This document shows, piece by piece, positions 57,835-64,000 of a DNA stretch of 64,000 bases (position 1 is its first letter; every line of letters starts with the position of its first letter). The DNA lies in assembly GCA_963822115.1 (NCBI GenBank), contig CAWGGM010000008.1, positions 744,001-808,000 of the forward strand, written 5' to 3'. Source of the stretch: CAWDXG01 sp963822115. GTDB taxonomy: Bacteria > Myxococcota_A > Polyangia > Polyangiales > Polyangiaceae. The notes below the pieces were generated by a model. It saw nothing but the letters and a program-made list of their open reading frames with translations. It made no database searches and was not told where the DNA came from. The translations under genes were made by a program, and so were the position numbers.

Positions 57835-58106
57835 TACTTCAGGTTCGCCGGGCTGTACGTGAGCATCAGCGAGATGCGGCCCTTCTCGGCGTCGGTGAAG
57901 TTGCCCTGGTCGAGGATGCTCCAGAGCAGCTCCTGCTTTTCGCTTTCACCGAGTCCATCGAACCTGCGCGACACGACCACGATGTGGATGTTGTTCGCGT
58001 AGCCGGCCGTCACGTCGACGGTATCGGTCGGGAACTCCGGCCGGAGCGCGGCCTCGATGCGCCCCAGAAGCGGATCGACGAGCTGCGAGGTTCCGGTCTG
58101 CGACAT
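57834..58106 (-). CDS. Small hypothetical protein
   Basis: A 90-residue soluble protein: SQTGTSQLVDPLLGRIEAAL, TDTVDVTAGYANNIHIVVVSRRF, then SEKQELLWSILDQGNFTDAE. It resembles a small alpha/beta domain with amphipathic helices at both ends; no family recognised. Its ATG at 58106 lies about 180 bases from the HNH leader on the other strand. Confidence 0.6.
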   Translation of the reverse strand: MSQTGTSQLVDPLLGRIEAALRPEFPTDTVDVTAGYANNIHIVVVSRRFDGLGESEKQELLWSILDQGNFTDAEKGRISLMLTYSPANLK

Positions 58107-58283
58107 GTCAGATGCTCCGTTCGATGAACTGCCCGAACAAGCGGCCTTGCGGGCAACTGTGCGGCGCTTGGCGCACCGCAACGTGGCGGGTCGCCGTTCG
58201 CCGGCGGCGATCGCCAGCGCCCGGAGCGCGCGGCAAGGCGGAGCGCGGCGGCGCGGCGGCGCAGCGGCGCGGCGACAATGTCG

Positions 58284-58486
58284 TCACGTCGCGATTTCCC
58301 GCTTGACAGCTTTCCGGACGCACGGCGTTTCGATCGCGCGGCTCGCGCGCAGAGCACGCCTTCGCGACAGGACAACGCGCACTGACCTCGTTTCCGCGTC
58401 GCGACGAGATTCGAAGCGATCGAGCGGGCGAAAGCGCGTCAGGCGGGCTCCTGCGAGGCGTCGAAACCCGGGTGTACGGTGGCTGC
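58284..58486 (+). repeat. Conserved HNH-element leader, copy 3
   Basis: About 200 noncoding bases, same block order as copies 1 and 2 (ATTTCCCGCTTGACA through GCGAAAGCGCGTCA to ATG). Together with copy 1 it shares a further GC-rich tract to the left (about 58195-58275). Confidence 0.75.
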
Positions 58487-59844
58487 ATGAACGCGCACCT
58501 CACCGCTTCCACCACGCACAGCTACGATCTCGCCGGGCTCTCCGACGCCGCGTTGCTCGCGGGCACGCGCCAGCTGGTGGCCGCGAGCGAACCACGCCCT
58601 GGCCGCACTGCTCGCCCACCTTGGCGAAGTCGAAGCGCGGGGGATCCATCGCCTGTTGGCCTGTGCGGGTCTGTACACGTACTGCATCTACGAGCTGCGC
58701 ATGTCCGAGGATGCCGCTTTCCGCCGCGCGAAGGCCGCGCGGCTGTGCCGGAAGTTTCCGGCGCTGTACGACGCGGTCGCTCGCGGCGAGCTGCACCTGA
58801 CGGGGCTGTTGCTGCTGGGGCCGCACCTGACGGACGACAACTGCAGCGAGGTGCTGGCGCGTGCGAAGCATCGCACCAAGCGCGAGATCGCAGAAGCTCG
58901 TGCGCGAGCTCGATCCGCTGCCCGACGTGCCGGCGCGCATCGAGCCGCTCGGTCCTTCGCTCATGGAGTCGCCGCGCAACCCGACGTGGAGCGAGTTCGT
59001 CGCGTCGTTCGCTCCGGTGCGGGAGCTTCCGCCCGGCGAGCGGCCGGCGGATTGGCTCGACGGCGAGCCAGATGTCCGCGGCGCGGGACGCTGATGCCGC
59101 CGAGCGCAGACGAACGACGGCGGCGCGGACGACGGGCGACGCGGACCCGGGCGGACAGCGCGCGCGCCGGCGCGGCGCGACGAGCCACCCGCGCCGGCGC
59201 GATCCCAGCGCTACAAGGTGCAGTTCACCGCCACCGGGGAATACGTCGAGCTGCTCGAGCGGGCGCGCGATCTGCTCTCGCACGCCGTGCCCGATCGCTC
59301 CATCGAGGCCGTGCACCTGCGCGCGCTGCGCGAGCTGGTCGAAAAGCTCGAGAAGCAGAAGTACGCCGCGACGACCCGCGCCGGCGCGGGTTCGCAGCGC
59401 CAAGCCGCGCCGCCGAGCGACCCGCGCCAGCGCGTCGCCTCCGCGCCCCAAGGCGGGAGCGCGGTTCCGCGCCGGCGCGACAACAACCTCCAGGCCGAAG
59501 ACTCCGGGAAGCCGCGCCGGCGCGACCCGGAGAGCAACGCGGACGACCCGCGCCGGCGCGACCACGCCGAGAGCCCGCGCCAGCGCGACCCCATCCCCGC
59601 CGCTATCCGCCGCACCGTCCGCCAGCGCGACGCCGCGCGCTGCAGCTACGTGGACGCCCGCGGCCAGCGCTGCCGCGAGACCGCCCGGCTCGAGTTCCAC
59701 CACGAACAGGCCTTCGCGCGCGGCGGCCCGACCACGGCCGAAAACCTCGCGCTGCGCTGCCGCGCGCACAACGCGCTGGCGGCCGAGGAGGATTTCGGGC
59801 GGGGGTTCATGCGGGCAAGGAAACCGGCGGCGCCCGACGGGTGA
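58487..59844 (+). pseudogene. DUF222/HNH endonuclease family, copy 3 (frameshifted)
   Basis: From ATG 58487 it encodes NAHLTASTTHSYDLAGLSDA as in the other copies. An inserted base near 58590 and another near 58895 shift frame, giving ELRMSEDAAFRRAKAARLCR and then LDPLPDVPARIEPLGPSLME in different frames. A TGA at 59092 and indels in the linker complete the disruption. The last 208 codons are open from about 59218: QFTATGEYVELLERARDLLS, a linker with PRRRD units, and HNH core LEFHHEQAFARGGPTTAENL, LRCRAHNALAAEEDFG. The C-terminal HNH half could be expressed alone only if a start exists near 59218. Confidence 0.8.
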
Positions 59845-60062
59845 CGGGACGCACGCGGGCGGCACGACGCGCGTAGGATCGACCTGGACTCGCTCGTCCC
59901 GCATGGAAGACGGGCGTGGGTGGCATGGCGAAGCGTTCCTCGGCGATCGGGTGGTCTCGATCACGAACGGATTCACGTCCTACGTCTACTCGCTGCCCAG
60001 CGGACGCGAGATCCTGCGCGGTGCCTACAGTCTTCTGGCCAGGAGCGGCACCCAGGGTCGGC

Positions 60063-62311
60063 GTGAGCGCGAGCGCGGCACCATTTCTAGCTCTCGTGAC
60101 CGTGGCGACGGTGGGCTGCGGCCAGCAAGCGGGGCACTCCACGGAACAACGGGGAAGCGCGTCGTCGCCGCTGGCGCGCGCCGCTCTGGCACGCTGGCGC
60201 GCGGAGCTGCCGCTACCGCGGGGCGTTGCACGGGGGTTCGCGGCTGACGGCGCGGGGCGCTTGACGCCGCGCTTCGCGGGCCGCGCAGGCAGCGCGCTCG
60301 TGGCGTTGCCCGTACGGTCGGGTGGAAGCACGCGGGTAGCCGATGCGCACAGCGACGTCGCGGTCGCGTTTGCGCTCGCTGGCACGGCGCGCAGCAGGGT
60401 CCGGGTCGCCGGCGGGCTGGCCTGGTACCGCGGGGCGGCGCCGTCGGGTGGCGACTTGATCGAGCGCGCTGCGCAGGATGGCGTGGAGGATTTCGTCGCG
60501 TTCGCGAAGCGGCCCGCAGCGGAACAGCTCGACTACCGCGTGGCGCTGTCGGGCGTGGCCGGGCTGCGACTCGTCGCCAACACGCTGGAGCTGCTCGATG
60601 CCGGCGGCACGCCGCGGCTGCGCGTGGCGCCGCCCTTCGTCGTGGATTCCAGGGGAAAGCGCGTCGGCGCGCGCTTGTCCTCGAGGGCTGCACCGCGGAC
60701 ACCGATCCGCACGGCCCGTGGGGCCGACGCGTGACGCCGCCTGGAGCGCGCAACTGCACGCTGCGGGTGACGTGGCATGGCGTGCAGTATCCCGCGCTGG
60801 TGGATCCGGGCTGGACGACGACGGGATCGATGTCCACGCCGCGGACCAATTTCGGCGCGACGCGTCTGCCCAACGGCCAGGTGATCGCGATGGGCGGGCT
60901 GGGCAACAACGGACACGGCCTCTCGAGCTCGGAGCTGTACGACCCGGCAACCGGCACGTGGGCGGCCGGAGCGAACATGAACACCGGGCACCAGGACTTC
61001 GCTACCGCGGCGTTGAAGAGTGGGGCGGTCCTGGTGATTGGCCCGTCCACGACCTGCGAGCTCTACGATCCACAGACCGGCAGCTGGAAGACCACCGGGT
61101 CATTGACCACCGTCCAGGTCCTTTGCGGGGCGACGTTGATGGACGACGGGCGCGTGATGGTCGCAGGAGGGGCGGCAAGTCCCGCGAAGAAGACGGTGGA
61201 GATCTACAATCCGGCGAGCGGGCAATGGTCGAACGCCCCGGACATGCTGACCGGTCGCGACCGTTTCACTCTTACAACGCTCGGCGACGGTCGCATCCTG
61301 GCCGCCGGTGGAGAGGCGAGTTGGAATAGCAACACCGCGCTGGCGAGCGCCGAGACCTATGACCCAGGCTCGGGAAGCTGGAGCGCCGCGCCTTCGATGC
61401 TGGATGCCCGCTTTTCCCAAAACGCCGTGGCGCTCACCGACGGCGATGCCCTGGTGATCGGAGGGGCGTCCAGCGCCCCGGCCCCCCTGATTACGGCGGA
61501 GCGTTTCTCGGTATCGATTTCGACGTGGTCGGCCGCGGGTGTCATGAGCAAGTCGCGGTACCTCTCGAGTGCGTCACTCATGGCCGACGGCCGTGTGCTC
61601 GTGACGGGCGGCGACACGGGTACGAGCCTCAGTTCGCTCGTTCTCACGGCGAGCACGGACATCTATGACCCGACCAGCAACGCCTGGACGAGCGCCGGGT
61701 CGCTCAACGACGCGCGCAGGTGGCACCAGTCCGTCCTCCTCGCGAACAGTCAGCTGCTCGTCGTGGGAGGTGACCAGGCAGTCAATCCCCCTCTGACCTC
61801 ATGCGAGCTGTACGACCCAGGCACGACCGGCAGTGGTGGCTCGGGCGGCTCGGGCGGAACGGCGGGAAGCGCCGGCGCGGCCGGAAGCGGCGGCACCGCG
61901 GGAAGCGGCGGCACCGCGGGCGCTACCGGCACGGGAGGTTCGGGCGGGAGCGCAGCAACCGGCGGCGCGGGTGGAGCTGCAGGTGCGGGCGCGACGGCGG
62001 GCGCCGGGGGAACCCAGGGCACGGCCGGCTCCGGAGGAACGTCCGGCAACGACGCCGGCGCGGCGATGTGCGTCCCGCAGCAGCAGATCGAGTGCGCGTG
62101 CGGCGGTGGCGTGAAGGGCTACCAGGTGTGTCAGGCCGACGCCAGCAGCTACGGCGCGTGCGTGTGCAAGACCGCGTCGTCGTCGAACAACAAGGGCGGA
62201 TGCGGCTGCCGCGTGCCGGCAGGCCAGCGCACGGGCAACGGCGGCTTGCCGCTGCTCGCCGCGGCGCTGCTGCTTCTGGCCGACCGCCGCCGCTCGCGCG
62301 CCGCGGGCTAG
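60063..62311 (+). CDS. Kelch-like surface protein with MYXO-CTERM-like end (one frameshift)
   Basis: From GTG 60063 (SASAAPFLALVTVATVGCGQ, lipobox TVGC). The first 200 residues are a beta-rich region (VAVAFALAGTARSRVRVAGG, FPFVVDSRG-like end). Near 60676 one base is missing; adding it joins to GCTADTDPHGPWGRRVTPPG and TLRVTWHGVQYPALVDPGW. About six Kelch-type repeats follow (LPNGQVIAMGG, SSELYDPATGTW). A Gly/Ser/Ala linker leads to CGCRVPAGQRTGNGGLPLLA and a hydrophobic stretch ending DRRRSRAAG, matching a MYXO-CTERM sorting tail. Full length about 750 residues. Probably exported and anchored or processed at the surface. The frameshift may be a sequence error. Confidence 0.8.
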
Positions 62312-62440
62312 GCTGCCCCTCCACAGCGCGTCGAGAGCGAGCACGAGGCCGTCGCAGCCGGGGGCGGCGTGGGTGTCGCCGGGGCGGGCGCCTTGTCGCG
62401 CGCGACGAAGTGGAGCAACGTCCGCCGACGGAGGCGTGCG

Positions 62441-63112
62441 ATGAAGTGCATTCTGTTCGGAGGAAGTGGCGAGGTCGGCAGTGCGGTGGCGCGCGCGCTG
62501 ATCGAGAGCGACGTGTGCTCCCGGCTGACGCTGCTGGGTCGCCGGGCCGTGAGCAGCGTGGAGGGCGAGCCCAAGGTCGAGCAGGTCGTGGTCGATACGA
62601 GCGCCGCCGACTTCGAGGCGGTCGTGCGGGACAAAGCGCAAGGTCACGACGTCGCCATCAGCTGCATCGGGATCGGGAGTGGCACCAACTCGATGACCGA
62701 GGCAGAGATGTCGAAGGTCGAGGTCGACCTGGTGGGCAGCTTCGCCAGGGGCTGCAAGGCCGCCGGAGTCGAGAGCTTCGAGCTCTTGACGGCCGTCGGC
62801 GTCGACGAGAAGAGCGCCAACTCCAGAATCAAGTACGTCCGGGTGATGGGAAAGAAGCTCGCCACCGTGCGCGAGGTCGGCTTCGAGAAGCTGGCGGTGT
62901 TCAAGCCCGGGATGATCGTGGGCAACGCCCACACCCCCGGCTGGATGACGCCCTTCACTGCCGTGATTCCGGATGCGCTCGGCTGGGGCAACATCCAGCA
63001 GGAAGAGCTCGCGCGGGCCTTCGTGGCTCACCTGGAAAAGAGACTGGCCTCGCAGCACGAGCCCGTCGTTTCCTACGGCAACAAGGAGATGAAGCGGCTG
63101 ATCCGGGAGTGA
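62441..63112 (+). CDS. NAD(P)-binding protein, TIP30/HTATIP2-like
   Basis: A 223-residue Rossmann-fold protein of the NAD(P)H-binding (atypical SDR) class. The cofactor motif GGSGEVGSAVARAL occupies residues 7-20. LTLLGRRAVS and AISCIGIGSGTNSMTEAE follow, with the substitution of the SDR YxxxK by YVRVMGKK. VFKPGMIVGN is typical of HTATIP2-like proteins. The ATG at 62441 begins at the fold; longer in-frame starts are not supported. Function in bacteria not defined. Convergent with the glycoside hydrolase gene. Confidence 0.83.
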   Translation: MKCILFGGSGEVGSAVARALIESDVCSRLTLLGRRAVSSVEGEPKVEQVVVDTSAADFEAVVRDKAQGHDVAISCIGIGSGTNSMTEAEMSKVEVDLVGSFARGCKAAGVESFELLTAVGVDEKSANSRIKYVRVMGKKLATVREVGFEKLAVFKPGMIVGNAHTPGWMTPFTAVIPDALGWGNIQQEELARAFVAHLEKRLASQHEPVVSYGNKEMKRLIRE

Positions 63113-63135
63113 CGGCCCGGGTCCGCGCCAAGCGC

Positions 63136-64000
63136 CTAGAACGCCGTGAGCCCCTGCGTCGTCGCCGTCTTCCACACCTTGATGGCCGGGGCGTCGCTGT
63201 CGAGCGTGTAGTCGCAGGTCGACCACGCAACGTCGAAGTACGCAACGTAGACAGGCGGGTCGTTGCGGCTCTTCCAGTACTTGATGGCGTTCGTCAGATA
63301 CTGGGCGCGGCCGTTCGGGTTGCCTTTCACCACGCACGAGCCGAGCTCGCCGATGGCCCAGGGCTTGTTGTGCTGCTCGGCGAAGTCGATGACCTTGCCG
63401 AACTGCGTCCCCGGATCGTAGAGCGTGCCGCTTTGCGCGCCGTCGTTGTACGTGTCCACGCCGAACACGTCGATCACCGAGTCGCCCGGGTACATGCCGT
63501 TCGGTCCGGTGAGCGGTCGGTTCGGCGCGATGTTCGGACGCATCGAATACTCCATGATGATGAGCGTCGCGTAGATGTCGAGGTTCGGGCGCTGGGCCTT
63601 GACGCCGTCGGCGATGGCGCGGATGTGCGCCCACGCTTTTCTGTAGTCGCTGGGCGTGAAGGTGTGCGTCTTGTAGAGCTCGTCGTCCGGTTCGTGCCAG
63701 TACGTCCAGTACACGGGGTGGTTGTCCTTGATGCCCTGGAAGAAGCTCTTCAGCGCGGCGTCGTAGGTGCCAGCGAGCACGTCGGTCGGCAGGTACTTGA
63801 ACGAGTACGCCGAGGCCGCGCCCTGCTGCACGTCGAGCGTCTGGTACGTGTTCAGGAACGGACCGACGCCCTTCGTGCCGTCGTAGGAGCGCGTCATCCC
63901 GAGGCCGCCGAACTGCTGGACAAGCGTGGCCATGCGCGTCGCGTTGTGCGGACTGAACGCCGCGCCGAACAGCGGCTCGATACCGCCGCTGCCACCCGCG
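63136..64000 (-). CDS. Glycoside hydrolase (GH26-like), 5' end outside window
   Basis: The last 288 residues of a gene that continues past the window edge. The visible part reads SGGIEPLFGAAFSPHNATRM at the edge. HPVYWTYWHEPDDEL carries the putative acid/base Glu. VFGVDTYNDG follows, and then KPWAIGELGSCV with the likely nucleophile Glu. This TIM-barrel layout (WHEPD ... xxGExG) fits GH26-type mannanases or related GH families. A Gly-Ser run at the edge suggests an upstream linker and signal. Likely secreted; substrate not determined. Confidence 0.75.
   Translation of the reverse strand, partial: AGGSGGIEPLFGAAFSPHNATRMATLVQQFGGLGMTRSYDGTKGVGPFLNTYQTLDVQQGAASAYSFKYLPTDVLAGTYDAALKSFFQGIKDNHPVYWTYWHEPDDELYKTHTFTPSDYRKAWAHIRAIADGVKAQRPNLDIYATLIIMEYSMRPNIAPNRPLTGPNGMYPGDSVIDVFGVDTYNDGAQSGTLYDPGTQFGKVIDFAEQHNKPWAIGELGSCVVKGNPNGRAQYLTNAIKYWKSRNDPPVYVAYFDVAWSTCDYTLDSDAPAIKVWKTATTQGLTAF

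Overview
The window is very GC-rich and carries the marks of a myxobacterium, most likely Myxococcota of the Polyangia type. These are many lipoproteins with cysteine-rich DUF4215-type repeats, RCC1-like repeats and Gly/Ala-rich tails, a MYXO-CTERM-like C-terminus (near 62.3 kb), a PEGA/TPR protein, a eukaryote-like Ser/Thr kinase and a sigma-54 activator. Genus is inference. No rRNA, tRNA, CRISPR array or recognisable insertion sequence was seen.

0-9.8 kb: housekeeping and surface genes (TraB-family membrane protein, soluble transhydrogenase SthA, 3-methyladenine glycosylase Tag, lipoproteins), with a zone of gene debris at 7.0-8.0 kb and a regulator with two LuxR-type HTH domains. 9.8-21.4 kb: a tightly packed six-gene minus-strand operon: Ser/Thr kinase, TPR/PEGA protein, three large lipoproteins and a sigma-54 activator whose receiver domain has lost its phospho-acceptor. 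A well-formed -24/-12 promoter and upstream palindromes precede it. The sigma-54 activator is the last gene, so an autoregulated envelope-signalling unit is plausible. 21.4-28.8 kb: two secreted enzymes (SMP-30-like and pectinacetylesterase-like) sharing a duplicated leader, a cytochrome c, a 2OG-Fe(II) oxygenase, a DUF3298-like lipoprotein and an NAD(P)-binding protein.

28.8-59.9 kb: an accessory region built from repeats and gene fragments. A DUF222/HNH endonuclease family occurs as three long frameshifted copies with a conserved noncoding leader plus one deletion remnant. An endonuclease/exonuclease/phosphatase-like gene occurs as four truncated pieces. The 3' tail of a HIT-PLD-helicase gene occurs three times, two copies bracketing a HepT-MntA cassette. 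Several toxin-antitoxin loci are broken. Between them are apparently intact candidates: RbfA-like/RtcB, HepT/MntA, an ATPase/TOPRIM-like pair, a DUF3800 protein, a SIR2-like protein, and a Tat-type YGYGTGG repeat protein next to a GT2-GT4 fusion.

59.9-64 kb: a Kelch-type surface protein, a TIP30-like NAD(P)-binding protein and a glycoside hydrolase running off the end. Single-base frameshifts recur, some in genes that otherwise look functional, so part of the apparent decay may be sequence error. All calls rest on motif recognition without database searches.
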